Counted from the stretch's first letter, positions 10,761 through 22,590 are shown. The stretch: 64,000 nt of DNA from Symbiodinium natans (GCA_905221605.1 CAJNDS010000091.1:77001-141000); one strand, 5' to 3'. Translations and numbers: made by a program. The notes: a model not told the origin generated them from the sequence alone.

Positions 10761-11774
10761 GATTGGAGGTCACGTCTTGAAGCTCAACCAAGATGCCATC
10801 AACTTCATCAAATTTCACAGCCCAATGCGACACGCCGCACGAGTAGAAAGATATCTCAGCACAAGAACCCTCAACATATCGCCCTACACCCTCCATCGTC
10901 AACCCACAACCCTAATACCCCAAAAGTCCGAAACCCTAAACTCCAGAACCCCCTAAACCCTAAACCCTAAACCCTAAACCCTAAACCCTAAACCCTAAAC
11001 CCTAAACCCTAAACCCTAAACGATGGGCAAGTCCCAGGCGGAGCTGTTGCTTCTCTGCCGGCGCGGCCGGGGCCGTGTTCCGTATGTCTGAGGCCTCAGG
11101 TCTTACTAATTTTGGGGTACATAGGTTTTTTTGATAAGGTTTGTGGGGGGGAGGTCTAAGTTTAGGGTTTCTAGTTTTTTTGATTAGGGTTTTTGAAAGA
11201 GTTTATGGTTGGGGGGGTTTCTTGTGAGGCGGTTATGCGGTTCATAGAGAGTTTGTTATGAGTCTTTGTCGTTTTTGATATAGGGCTCATGAGGGTTTAT
11301 GGGGTCTATCTAGGGTGCGTCGCTTTAGGGTGCAGGCTCTATCGGGTTCAGGGTGGAGGCTGGGAAGTTTGGGCTTGGTAGTGCATGCAGTTAGGGTTTA
11401 GGGTTTAGGGTTTAGGGTTTGGGGTTTGGGGTTTGGGGTTTAGGGTTTAGGGTGTAGGGTTAGGGTTTAGGGTCTAGGGTTGAAGGGCTGTTCAGGTTGG
11501 CGGTAAGGGTCCTTAGTCCGGATGCAACACACAAGCACAGTACCAGGCAAATTAGCAACCTTTCTGATGGGTAACACCGGGACTGTGCTCAGATTTCGAA
11601 ATCAAAGGAGCTATGGACGTAAACAACCTCTAAAAGTCCCCAAACCCTAAACCCTATAAACCCGTAAACCCTAAAACGCCCACATAACATCTTGGGGCTA
11701 AAGAGTTAACGCTTTAGGCTTTTGAGCGTGTGCGAGCTTGACTTAAGGCAGAGGTTTTGGGTCTTGGGTCTGGA
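10761..11774. other. Telomere-repeat mosaic, no gene
   Basis: A perfect CCCTAAA run at 10952-11020 and a TTTAGGG/TTTGGGG run at 11393-11485 with reversed orientation. The unique DNA between them (11021-11390) is T/G-rich. No gene recognised. Confidence 0.5.
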
Positions 11775-11871
11775 AACCCTAAACCCTAAACCCTAAACCC
11801 GAAAGCCCTAAACCCTAAACCCTAAACCCTAAACCCTAAACCCTAAACCCTAAACCCTAAACCCTAAACCG
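11775..11871 (-). repeat. Interstitial CCCTAAA array
   Basis: About 13 units with a single CCCGAAAG interruption after the third. Confidence 0.93.
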
Positions 11872-12762
11872 AAAAGACCTAACTCAAGCTGACAGGTCCC
11901 TTCAGGTGTCTGGCGTTGGCTCAGGCAGCAAATGCCACAACACATCACCTCAAGATTTGCTTCAGGTTGGAGTGATTACAAACGAACTTCCGCAAGCTGT
12001 ATCCGATTCCATCCCCTAAGGCTCCAAACATCCCAAAGTAGGCATTCTTTGCAGACTTTAGAACCCAATGTAGGTGTTATTTGTATACTTGGAGCCCTAT
12101 AGGAATCTACTCTACGTACAGGAGCCACCATCCGAAAACCTGCGTTGGAGCATGTGGGACATGGGGCGACCTTCAGCAGATATTGAACCTGACCCTAAAC
12201 CCTGCGTGGTGTGCGGGGTCGGGGTGTAGAGCTGAGAAGTCTTACGCATTGAAGATGAACGGCCAGCCCCTTCAATGCCTCAGCATCTCTCACCGTGCGA
12301 ATTGGCACTGATTCTGCCTCTGGCAGTAAACGTCAATCGGGAAACTCTTAACACCCCACCCCTGCCCCGGAACCATAAACCCTTTACAATAAACCCCGAA
12401 TCAGAACGCAAGCCCCAAGTCCCAACTTGCCACCCGGGCTGCTGAGCCACCCGTACCGTTGATTCTTGGCACCCTACCCCAAACCCTGAACCCTAAACCT
12501 TAAAAACCTAAACACTACACCCTAAACCCTAAACCCTAAACCCTAGACCCTGAACCCTGAACCCTAAACCTAAAACCCCAAACCCTAAACCCGAAAACCG
12601 TAAACCCTCAACCACAAACCGCTCTCTGGATAGTACAGTGGGCCATCGATCCTTTGGTGTGCCACGTTTGGAGGACCCCAAGCCCTAAACCCTAAACCCT
12701 AAACGACAAACCACGTTTCAGGGAGCGCCCCGCATGGATGACAGCCGCCGTATAATTTGCAC
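11872..12762. other. Unique segment, degenerate telomeric run
   Basis: Mostly unique DNA. A degenerate CCCTAAA/CCCTGAA run occupies about 12515-12620. A 76-codon open frame at 12081-12311 is unrecognised and not called. Confidence 0.5.
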
Positions 12763-12859
12763 AAAGGGTCCATGACTGTATATACTTGGGCCTTAAAGGG
12801 GTTCCCATAGTAGTAGCTGTTAGGGCCCAAGTAAATACTATGTAGGTACAGGGACCTTT
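12763..12859. mobile_element. Short TIR element, family 4, copy 1
   Basis: Left AAAGGGTCCATGACTGTATA and right TACTATGTAGGTACAGGGAC are imperfect inverted repeats. GGGCCTTAAAGG lies inside. The same family is better preserved at 46369-46468. No coding capacity. Confidence 0.7.
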
Positions 12860-13471
12860 AGGGTTAGGGCCCCTCTCTGCAACATGCAAAGCAAATGATT
12901 GTGGTCAGTTTGTCGCGCCCCGCATGAGCTCAAGAACGCTGTGCGCAGTATTTCGCCCGAAAGCGTCGTTCGAAAAGCAAGCGCCTTTTTGGGTGCGATG
13001 CGTGTGTCTCGAAAACATCGCTGTGTGCAGTACCTTGCAAATACGTCCTGCGAATGCGACGTGCAAAAACTTCAAGTGTTTTTAACGTTTTCCTGCGTCC
13101 GACGGCAACATGAGACGCGCAAAACACGCTAGGGCTTCGGGTTTGGGAGTGATGCCCCTGATAGCTATGGCCTCCCTGCTGGTCCCCGAAGAAAAAGATG
13201 TGGGGTTTAGGGCTTGAGGTTTAGGGTTTAGGGCCCAAACTCGAAACTCCAAACCCCTGAGCCCCGAACCCTAACCCCCTAACCTCCTAACCTCCTAACC
13301 CCCTAACCCCCTAACCCCTTAACCCCCTAAACCCCAAACCCTAAACCCCAAACCCTAAACCCTAAACCCTAAACCTAAACCCTATACATCCCCCCAAAAC
13401 CCCGAGCTGGGCCACCCGGCGGCTCCGCTCCTTGGGAGCCTTGGGCTCGAAGTGCACTTCGCGCCTTGCTT
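12860..13471. other. CG-rich unique segment and CCCCTAAC tract
   Basis: 12899-13132 is richer in CG dinucleotides than its surroundings and open on both strands (77 and 65 codons), but no domain is visible. 13259-13385 is a tract of CCTAACCC/CCCTAAA variants that shifts from CTAACCCC to CCCTAAA. Confidence 0.45.
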
Positions 13472-13600
13472 GGGTTTAGGGTTTAGGGTTTAGGGTTTAG
13501 GGTTTAGGGTTTAGGGTTTAGGGTTTAGGGTTTAGGGTTTAGGGTTTAGGGTTTAGGGTTTAGGGTTTAGGGTTTAGGGTTTGGGGTTTAGGGTTTAGGG
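13472..13600 (+). repeat. Interstitial TTTAGGG array
   Basis: About 17 units, almost all perfect, with a TTTGGGG variant near the right end. Confidence 0.95.
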
Positions 13601-15671
13601 GTTCAGCCTGTAGGGGTGTTGGGGAGTCCCATGCAATGTTGTTGGAGAACATCAAGGGAGCAAAGGTTTGGGTTCAGGGGTTTGGGCGTTAGGTTGAGGG
13701 GTGAGCTGGAACCCTCAAGCCTCAGCCCTCAGCCCTAAGCCCTAAACCCTAAATCCCTAAATCCCTAAACCCTAAACCCTAAACGCATGCCGTAAGCTTC
13801 TGTAGGGCCGAGGAACGGAAAGCACAGCTCACTCCCAAACCTTAAACCCTAACCCCTGAACCCTGAACCCTGAACCCTGAACCCTAATCCGTAAAGTAAG
13901 CCCTGAGTCGACCCCGAAGCCTTCAGAAGCCCTCAAACTTTCATTCTCGAACTTCCTTGTGGTTTAGGGTGGACAAAGCCTACACTCCAAAACCCCTTAA
14001 CCCCTCCAAACCCTAATCCCTAAATCCCTCAACCCTAACCGCCCTAACCCCAAGCCCGTCTTGAGACCCAAGCATATTCTTGGGCAGCTTGGGTGACGTA
14101 GGCGGGGACAAGGGCACCGGCACCGGGCGCAGAACTGGCACCTGCAAGGTCTAGGGGGTCTAGGGTTTATATAGGGTTTAGGGGTGGCCCTCAACTACTT
14201 CAGCCCCAAATTCTCGGCGCAAAACCCCTAAAAATCCGAAGCCCAAAACCCAACAACCCTGAAACCCCAGGCTTCCAAGCGGGCCCTCAGCCCTCTTAAC
14301 CCATCTGACCCGACTAGAGTTTAATGCTCACTATAGTTTCAGGAGGGTTTGGGGAGACACAAGCCTAGACCCCTCAGGCCCAAATACTGATTGCAGCTTA
14401 GGGTTGAGGGTTCAGGGTTCAGGGTTCAGGGTTTAGGGTTTAGGGTTTGGGGTTTGGGGTTTGGGGTTTAGGGTTTAGGGTGTAGGGTTTAGGGTTTTAG
14501 GGTTTAGGGTATAGGGTCAATGAACCCATGGACTCACGGCCTATGCCATTCTGCAGTTGCAGGATCTCACAACCGCTTACCCTAAACCCTAGGTCCTTTC
14601 AAATAAGCCCTAAACTCTGAAACCTCAGCCCTAAGCCCGAAGCCCTGAACCCCAAACCCCAAACCTGAGCGAGCCGGCGGCGCACAAAGCCCCCTCACTA
14701 CAAAACAGGGATCCAAAACCAGGGCTTAAGTCGATCCACTTAGAGGCTGTGAGTTAAAGGGGCTGAGCTGAGGGAGCCTAAGCCCTTAGAAAAAATCGGG
14801 GCCCACTCTAGGTCCGAGAGGTTCGTAGGGTATTGCCAGTACCCGAACTAAGGTTCATGACCCTCCGTACCCTACTTGCCAAGTAGGAGCCCACATACCT
14901 AAAAACCCATACGAAACCACAACTGTCCTAAACCCTAAACGCTAAACCCTAAACCCTAAACCCCAAACCCCAAACCCGAAACCCTGAGCCTGCCCGGCCA
15001 CTGGACGTCTCAGCGCGGCAGCTGCAAGTCCCTTGTGGTTTAGGGTTTGGGGTTTAGGGCTTAGGGGCTTTTAGGGGCTCTTCGAGAGGAAAGGAACTGA
15101 AGGGTTTTGGAGGGATTTTGGGGTTGGGCCTGCAAGCCGAAACCCTAAACCCCTAAACCCCTAAACCCCTAAACCCTAAACCCTAAACCCTCAACCCAGC
15201 TCTGAACCCTAAGGGCTTGAGAGGGGTTGTAATCCACGAGGAGCTTTGGTGTTGAGAAGGGGCATGGTTTAGGGAGGTCGTCCCACGCCCCAGGCTCTGA
15301 AAAGGAGTACAGAGCACGAAAACCCTAAAACCCAAAACCCCAAACCCCTCAACCCTGAAGCCCAAAATCAAAGCCACCCCTACCTTGAACCCTATAAGCC
15401 CACCTTGAACCCTATAAGCCCAAAGCAAGCCTTACCCAAAGCAGCCTAAACTACCCCCCTGCACCCTAAACCCGAAACTTCCCGAAACCCGAAACCCTAA
15501 ACCCTAAACCCGAAACCCTAAACCCTAAACCCCAAGCCCTAAACCCTAAACCCTAAACCCCAAGCCCTAAACCCTAAACCCCAAACTCCAGAGTCGTACG
15601 CTCCATCCGGGCCTCAAAGCTGGCACTGTGAACTTCATCGTCAGGTGACATCGTGGGCTCAAGCTCCTGCG
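13601..15671. other. Telomere-repeat mosaic, no gene
   Basis: Alternating short runs: CCCTAAA near 13735-13790, CCCTGAA near 13855-13885, TTTAGGG/TTTGGGG at 14400-14515, CCCTAAA near 14930-14990 and 15140-15190, CCCTAAA/CCCCAAA/CCCGAAA at 15475-15590. A 20-bp ACCTTGAACCCTATAAGCCC unit is tandemly doubled at about 15382-15421. No gene recognised. Confidence 0.5.
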
Positions 15672-16078
15672 CTCTAGGGTTTAGGGTTTAGGGGTTTGGG
15701 GTTTAGGGTTTAGGGTTTAGAGCTTGGGGTTGGGTTTGGGGTGTAGGGTTTGGGGTTTAGGGCTTAGGGTTTAGAGGGTTTAGGGTTTAGGGTATAGGGT
15801 ATAGGGTTTAGGGTTTAGGGGGTAGGGTTTGGGGTTTAGGGCTTAGGGTTTAGAGGGTTTAGAGGGTTTAGAGGGTTTAGGGTTTAGGGTTTAGGGTTTA
15901 GGGTTTAGGGGGTAAGGTTTGGGGTTTAGGGCTTAGGGTTTAGAGGGTTTAGAGGGTTTAGGGTTTAGGGTATAGGGCTTAGGGGGTAGGGTTTGGGGTT
16001 TAGGGCTTAGGGTTTAGAGGGTTTGGGGTCTGGGGTCTGGGGTCTGGGGTTTAGGGTTTAGGGTTTGGGGTTTGGGTT
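15672..16078 (+). repeat. Long higher-order TTTAGGG/TTTGGGG/GGGCTTA array
   Basis: About 400 bp in which a composite of GGGGGTAGGGTTTGGGGTTT, AGGGCTTAGGGTTTAGAGGG and plain TTTAGGG units recurs three to four times (at about 15745, 15830, 15900 and 15985). This is a higher-order repeat, not a simple array. Confidence 0.9.
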
Positions 16079-17887
16079 CTACGGTTGTTTTTGTTTCGGA
16101 CCTACACCAGTAGGTCTAAAGTAGGCTAACTACACCGTACTTCGGCTACCTAAAACCCTGCTCAGAAGAGCCCATGAAGAAACAAACCCAAGGATGGTCC
16201 ATAAGTTGAGGGTTGAGGGTTCAGGCTTTTGGGTTAAGAGGGCCATGCCTATAAGGCCCTCTTAAGCCCTGTAAAAACCCCAAGCCCTAAACCCCAAACC
16301 CTTTAAATAAAGCTAATTCCCTAAACCATAATTCCCTAGCCCCTAAACCCCTGATTATTAAACCCTAAAAACGAAACCCTAAACCCGAACCTAGGCCCTA
16401 AACGCTAAACCCGAAACCCAAAACCCTAAACCCGAACCCACAAACCCTAAACCCTAAACCCCAAACCCTAAACCCGAAACCCTAAACCTCCGAAATCGAT
16501 GACCCATGGGCCCGACAGACCTCCGTGCCGAAGTGCGCCGTGTAGACAGGCCCCTGGTGGCACGGATCCTCAATGGAGACACTTCTTACAGGGCCCGGGG
16601 TTTAGGGTTTAGGGTTTAGGGTTTGGGGTTTAGGATTTGCGGTTTAGGGTTTAGGGTTTAGGGTTTAGGGCTTAGGGTTTAGGGTTTAGGGTTTGGGGTT
16701 TAGGGTTTAGGGATTGGGAGCGAGACGCTGATATTGCCAAGAGCTTGTAGAACACTGTCTTGCTGAATTCGTTTTGCGCTTTAGGGTTTAGGGTTTGGGG
16801 TTTAGGGTTTCGAAACACGTTAGCCAATGATTGCACTTTACACGTTTTGGGTCCCACATTCTCATGGGTTTCCCTAGACTGCCCCCCCTAGATAACCTTA
16901 ATTAGGCTTAATTATCCCTGAATAGCCTGAATTATGGGGGAACCTAGGCGGGGGTTAGAGAGGAACCCATGATATTCTGTAGGAATAATCAAGTTTGACC
17001 TGCTCCGTTCCCTGGCTTCGGGAGTAGCAGGGAGAACGTTTTTAGAGGAGAGGTGCAGAGGCCCGGAAGGGCGGGGTGGGGGGGGGCTGTACTCTCGGAA
17101 CCGGCAACGCCGGAACCCTAAACCCTAAACCCCCAAACCCTCAACCCCCTAAACCCCAAACCCCTTACCCCCATCACGTCAGAAAAAAACTGGTGGCGGG
17201 ACAGAGCGCACGAGGCAGCGCCAACCGCGGTCCACCCCTCCCCTTTCTACTTCAACACAGAGAGGGGGTAGCCATAAGAAGCATCCATGCATAAGTCCTA
17301 AATCCTAAGCCCTAAGCCCTAAGCCCTAAGCCCTAAGCCCTAAACCCTAAACCCTAAACCCTAAATCCTAAACCCTAAACCCTATCCAAAACCCTATCCA
17401 AAACCCTGAAACTAAACCCTAAACCCTAAACACTAAAAACCTAAACCCCAAACCTGAACCCGAAACCCCACAAGTAAGGCTCTAACCAGCTACCACAACT
17501 ATTGCTGCTCGACTTTTGGTTGCTCACGCGCGCGTCGACGCTTGCCAGCTTCAGGTCTTTGCAGAAGCGAAAAGTATATGGGTTTAGGGTTTAGGGTTTT
17601 AAAGTTTTTAGGGTTAAGGGCTTAGGGTCAAAGGAAAGTGCGTAGACAGGGTCAAGTCAGGTGTTTCAACAATCATGCCTGCTTTCAAGCTGTAGGCCCA
17701 AAAGCCCACAACCCGGAAACACCGAAATACGCCGAAACCCTAAACCCTAAACCCTACACCCTAAACCCTAAACCCTAAACCTTCAAGTGCCGGGGCCCAG
17801 ACTGTCACCTGGACCTCGTCCCCACAATTGCTACAGGCCGGCATCACCCTGGGCGGTAGGGCTGCTAAAGCTTTGGGATTTGGGGTC
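16079..17887. other. Telomere-repeat mosaic with one foldback segment
   Basis: CCCTAAA-type units at 16265-16495 (many CCCGAAA), TTTAGGG at 16597-16705 and 16785-16810, CCCTAAG/CCCTAAA at 17298-17420, CCCTAAA at 17738-17780. No gene recognised. Confidence 0.5.
16861..16972. mobile_element. Imperfect foldback element
   Basis: Left end CATGGGTTTCCCTAGA and right end GAGAGGAACCCATG pair imperfectly. Inner segments with CCCCCCCTAG/CTAGGCGGGGG and TAATTAGGC/GCCTGAATTA extend the pairing. A short AT-rich non-autonomous element is the most likely explanation. Confidence 0.5.
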
Positions 17888-17938
17888 TTAGGGTTTAGGG
17901 TTTAGGGTTTAGGGTTTAGGGTTTAGGGTTTAGGGTTT
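17888..17938 (+). repeat. Interstitial TTTAGGG array
   Basis: Seven perfect units. Confidence 0.95.
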
Positions 17939-18589
17939 GTGTGTTTAGGGTTGCTGTCTAAAGGAAGAGCCGTCAGCATGGGCATGCTACCTTCGTCGTA
18001 CCTTTTGCAACTTTATACGGACTCCACTGCCTGCAACTGGACTCAAGTAAGGCCCGGGCAAGAGGTTCGCGTCCTCCTTCTCTTCGCAGCAATAGCAGAA
18101 CATCTTGACAACCCCAGCTTGCTCGGAGAAGAAAAGAATAAGAACACTTGAAGACGCGTGGGTATGCATATGTAGGGTTATAGGTACCCCAGATAAGATT
18201 CTAACCATACCCACCCTACTTAGTACCCATGAACATCACCGACCCGTAACGAAAAACGATCTGAAGTAGCCAGGAGCATGATGACACGTCAAAAGCTTCG
18301 CCCACTCCTTTTCGTATTGAGGCACGTGTCTTCTACTGAACCTTAGACCCTACCGCCTAAACCTGTGCCCTCAAGACTAAGCCGCCTGTGAGCCATTGGC
18401 GGATCGGAGTGGCAGCTGCTTCCTCCAAATCCCCGGACCCTAAACCCTAAACCCTAAAACCCCAAAGCCCTCAACCCGAAGTCCTGATCCGTAAATCCCT
18501 GAACATGTCTTCCTTCCTTCCTTCATTCTGTCCTTCCTTCCTTCCGCCTGGGGGAATGAAGTTGTGCAAACAGTTTATCCTTAAAATTC
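17939..18589. other. Unique segment, no gene recognised
   Basis: Unique DNA with a 70-codon plus-strand open frame (17939-18151) lacking recognisable domains. At 18180-18235 it carries ACCATACCCACCCTACTTAG and a TAGTACCCATGAAC end that resemble the right end of family 6 (see 44795-44904). A TTCC tetranucleotide run is at 18510-18545. Confidence 0.45.
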
Positions 18590-18720
18590 TGTGCGTATAT
18601 GTATATGCATATGTATATGTATATGTATATGTAAATGTATATGTATATGATATATGTATGTGTATATACATATGCATACATACACACATTCATGTTTTGT
18701 ACATTTATGTATGTATACTT
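18590..18720. repeat. ATGTAT microsatellite
   Basis: Tract of TATATG/TATGTA hexamers about 130 bp long. It produces artificial Tyr-Val/Thr-Tyr open frames on both strands. Confidence 0.9.
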
Positions 18721-19194
18721 GCAGTCATACCTTCTTCAGTCTTTTACCAGGTTCTCAGGTACATGACAAAGAAGGCTCAACTGGTGGGCCTAATTACACC
18801 CTAAACACAGACCCTGCTTGGAAGTTATATGGGCACTGGCAGGTAGTTACCCTCAACAAGGTTACATAAGGTTACAGCCATAGCTACCCTATGCTTACAA
18901 GAACCCTACGTACACGCACCCGTGAAACTCCTAGTACACCCTCTGCGATTCAGAGCATGAGGGGCATGGCGAAGCCAGCTTCGATAGTTACACACACACA
19001 CACACATGCCAACTTTCGAATTCATGGCGCTCAGGTCGGAAGCTGTGTGGTCAACGGAAATAACGCCCGAAATATTCAACCCTAGATTGCGTTTTTTTAA
19101 AGACATGGCCCAAAATTGGCAGTGGGAGGCGAGCAGAAATAAGGGTCTAAACAAGTTGATGATCAAGGGTGAATTTTAAGGAAAATCCAAGCAG
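18721..19194. other. Left flank of the hairpin array
   Basis: Contains a family 6-like stretch (18838-18905: GTAGTTACCCTCAAC, GGTTACAGCC, AGCTACCCTA) and a CA tract at 18989-19005 ending in CATGCCAACTTTC (19004-19016). The reverse complement of that 13-mer recurs at 20067-20079, beyond the hairpin array. No gene recognised. Confidence 0.5.
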
Positions 19195-19925
19195 ATATTT
19201 TCCCCCGGCCCAATCCTAAAACTCCACGCAGCGCGTGGAGTTTAAAGAAACTCCAAGCCACATTTTTCCCCGGCTCAAGCCTTAAACTCCACACAGCGCG
19301 TGGAGTTTAAGAAAATCCCAGCCACATGTTCCCCGACCCAAACCTTAAACTCCACGCAGTGTGTGGAGTTAAGGATATCCGAGCCACATTTTTTCCCGGC
19401 CCAAACCTTTAGCTCCACGCAGCGCGTGGAACTTAAGGCAAATCTCAGCCACACTTTCTGCATCGCCGAAACCTTAAAATCAATGATTTCATAGCGCGAA
19501 AACGCCTAAACTCCACCGATCGGTGGAGTTTCAGGATTCTCTGCGGAAATAAGGGTTCGTGCCCGGAAATAAGAACAAATTCTCCGGGATTTGCTTTTGG
19601 GCAGAAAATTCAGAGGGAAACTGAAAGAAACCTTAAACTCCACCAGCGGCGTGGAGTTTTAGGTTTCGGCGATAAAAAAAGTGTGGCTGAGGTTTGACTT
19701 AAACTCCACGCGCTGGTGGAGTTGAAGGTTTGGGCCGGGGAAGAAATGTGGCTCGGAAATCCTCGAACTCCACGCACTGCGTGGAGTTTAGGGTTTGGGT
19801 CGGGGCAAATGTGGCTGGGATTTTTCTTAAACTCCATGGGCTGCGTGGAGCTTAAGGCTTGGACCGGGGGAAATTGTGGCTCGGACCTTAAACTCCACGC
19901 ACTGCGTGGAGTTTAAGGTTTCTGC
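19195..19925. repeat. Tandem hairpin array arranged as a larger palindrome
   Basis: Ten short palindromes built on AAACTCCACGC/GCGTGGAGTTT at about 19219, 19284, 19347, 19409, 19508, 19635, 19701, 19766, 19827 and 19886. Spacing is 59-66 bp in each arm. The linkers on the left (GAGCCACATTTTTCCCC, GGCCCAAACCTT) reappear as reverse complements on the right (GGTTTGGGCCGGGG, AAATGTGGCTCGG), so the arms are inverted copies around about 19570. The hairpin at 19508-19531 is a perfect 24-bp palindrome. It could be a foldback transposon or a structured transcript. The linkers are mutual copies, so it is not CRISPR-like. Confidence 0.85.
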
Positions 19926-20096
19926 GCACTGAAGCTTATTTGTTTTTCAACATGCTCAATCCCTTTGTAATTGCAAGAACGTTCTGAAGGATAGCACCTG
20001 AGTTTCGGGTTTCTTATAGATGGGACGCACCAAAAACCTTAAATTGCACGCGAAAACCTTGATTGTGAAAGTTGGCATGTACACACACACACACGG

Positions 20097-20188
20097 CCTG
20101 TAGCCAAACACGCCTACCTTTTTGAAGGGGACCTAGAAGGAAATCAGAATAAGGAAGCCCAGAAAAGGTAGGTTTTCTGGGCTACAGG
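20097..20188. mobile_element. Short TIR element, family 5, complete copy
   Basis: A 92-bp element with long inverted ends: CCTGTAGCC, then AAACACGCCTACCTTTTT on the left and AAAAGGTAGGTTTTCTGG, then GCTACAGG on the right. Single ends of the family occur at 24286-24312, 59150-59215, 63099-63125 and 63870-63891. Confidence 0.8.
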
Positions 20189-20560
20189 TAAGTCCCAAAC
20201 GCTGAGGTTTCAAGGAGCTAAGGTTGTCGGAGCCAACGATGCCTGGCTTCAAATACCCCCTACAATGTGCCTTCAAACCTTCATCTTGCAATCCGAAGGT
20301 TTAGGGTTCAGGGTTTAGGATCTAGGGTCTAGGGTTTAACTTATCTCCCAAACACCCCAAACTGGTTGAGGGCTTGGAGGGTAGGGGTTTAGGGTTTAAG
20401 GTTCAGGCTTTGTGAGGCTTTAAGGAATCTAGGGATTCGGGTTCTGGGGCTTTGGGGTTTTGGGTTGGGGGCGCACGGCTGGAGGGTTTAGGGTTTACGG
20501 TTTAGGGTTTAGGGTTTAGGGTTCAGGCTTCAGGGTTTAGGATTGGAGGGTTCAAGAGTT
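20189..20560. other. Unique segment followed by decayed TTTAGGG run
   Basis: Unique DNA then TTTAGGG-like units with many substitutions at 20300-20560. The best-preserved units are at 20486-20525. No gene recognised. Confidence 0.5.
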
Positions 20561-22521
20561 TTATGTGTTATGTTGAGTTTTGGTTGAGGGTTTGGAGCCA
20601 AAGGGTTGAGAGTGTTGGCATTTGAGGAGTACAGTAAACTCCGAAACGCTGGAACATCCTTATCCCTAAACCCTAACCCAGAGGGTCCAAGTACACAGTA
20701 TTTGCGTACTCGGCCGATTCCTTGATAATTAAGGAATTCCGAATAACATGCTTGATGCCGTGCTCAGGCAATTTTGTTCAAGGGGCTGGCCACATACTCA
20801 TATAAACCATCGTTTGTTGGAAGCACATCATCTTTCTGCGCGTCGACACAACCGCTGTTACTCTACATGAACACAACTGTATACGCAAGCTACAAAAGCT
20901 TCGAGTTCTGCTATAACCCCTTATTCAATTTTGAAGCGAGTTTCCAAATATCATTCACGAGGGACCCTGTGCATTGTGAACCATGGGCTTCCTATGGGAA
21001 GCTGCACAAGCACAGCTGCAAATGCACTTTCGTGCTGCGTACGTGTGGCTAATTTTCGTATCGCAGTGTTGTTGGTGTGAAATCGCATCCGACGGAGTTT
21101 TATGTTATTGGGGTTACAGCCTCAGAGGTTTCGGTTTAGCAACGCTCAGTGTAGATGAACGACGATCAGGCTTAGTTGCATAAAAGACTGCCTATAATGC
21201 TGGGTGTTAGCGCTATGAGCAAGTGCTAAGGTTTGGTGAAAAATCATGAAAATACTCTGGCAATTCTATGTTTAGGTTATTTAGGTTTTTCAGAGACGCA
21301 ATATGATTGATTATAACTTGTTGTAGTTGTTATTGTGTATTACAAAACACAAGGAGATGCTCCATAATGTCATAGAATGCAAAATATTAATTAGAATGTG
21401 TACGATAATGCAGGGAAATGCTAGGGTTCGGTGCGATAATGACCTCAACAAATAAGAAACTGCGGAGGACATGCAGGTTTTGGCTCGGAAACCAATGAAA
21501 CAATTGCTTTTAACAGAAAATCGAGGAGATTTTAGAGGAAATGCAGGTGATTAGGGAGAAAACCAGGGTTTTAGCTAGAAAACAAGGGCGCGTTCAAGGA
21601 AAATATATCGGTTTTCCAAAGAAATGACGAGAAAATCTCGCGTTACTTTCGCGTTACTTTGCGTGACTTTGGGGCCCGGTGCCGTGCATAGGAGATTCTG
21701 GGCGTTACTTTTGCGTTACTTTGCGTTAGTTTGGTGGGGCTGGCTTGTTGGCCAAGTTTTCTATGCAGGTGCCAACGCGGGTGTCTGGTGCGGGGCCTTT
21801 CTACCTGTGCAGCCATGGTTGCTGAAGAGAGGCAAGCATCAAAGGCCCCTCAATTTCAAGAATGCATAATTTTACAGCCACTTAGGCTATATGGTCTGCT
21901 CCTGGACTTGTACGATGTAAATAGCTAGAATATCTATATTTGTAAATAACTAAATAAATCTATGAGAGATAGACAGAAGAACAATCTCGCACATTAATTA
22001 TCTTTAGCACATTAACTACAGGCCCCTTGCATCCTCATGGCACGAAGCCAGAGGATCAGGGGCGCCGACCCAAAGCGCCTGAAACCCCACGAGCCTGGAC
22101 CGGCAACCCAACCTCCAGCATCGAATGATGCCTACCCTGATTTAAGTTTTGCACGGCTGCAGCAGAAAGGCCTTCCCCCAGTGGCTTTTGGCCCCCTGGA
22201 AACCCAAGCCGATACATGTAGGACACTACGCAGTATACGTAGTATATATATATATACTATAGGCTATATACATACTATGCACGTACACTATAACTTTTAA
22301 TAGAGGGCTCCGGCTCAACATCTGGTGTACTTGTACTGATGGGTGACACGTTAAACCTTTAAAACTTACACATAGTTGTGCCAGGGGCGCTTATCGAGCC
22401 GATCGGGCCGATCCATCCAGGGTTGCCCTAGGATTATCATAATTCTGGTAATTATGGTACCAAGACTCGGTTTCCTCCGCAACCTTTCATGTCCTTAACA
22501 TTCCCAAGACACACCAATTCC
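20561..22521. other. Longest telomere-repeat-free intergenic stretch
   Basis: About 2 kb with almost no telomeric units and lower GC than its neighbours. At 21640-21735 the motif GCGTTACTTT recurs at least four times. Open frames of 60-92 codons (20774-21052, 21624-21869, 22037-22300) have no recognisable domain or repeat support. I see nothing I can name, but an intron-rich gene or regulatory DNA cannot be excluded. Confidence 0.4.
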
Positions 22522-22590
22522 TCAATATTTAAGGACTCGGGGCGAACATTGTCTATGTATGTACTCGGGCCCCGAGTCCTCAAATATTGA
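22522..22590. repeat. Hairpin with 22-bp arms
   Basis: TCAATATTTAAGGACTCGGG at 22522 pairs with CCCGAGTCCTCAAATATTGA ending at 22590 (one mismatch over 22 bp). The 25-nt loop contains a GTATGTACT box. Consistent with a small MITE or a structured RNA. Confidence 0.7.

Noticed and set aside
12899-13132. Two opposing open frames in a CG-rich segment
   Set aside because: Both strands are open over the same stretch with no domain. CG-rich composition alone explains the lack of stops.
19195-19925. CRISPR-like array of palindromic repeats
   Set aside because: The 'spacers' are copies of each other, the second half is inverted, and the DNA is eukaryotic in character.
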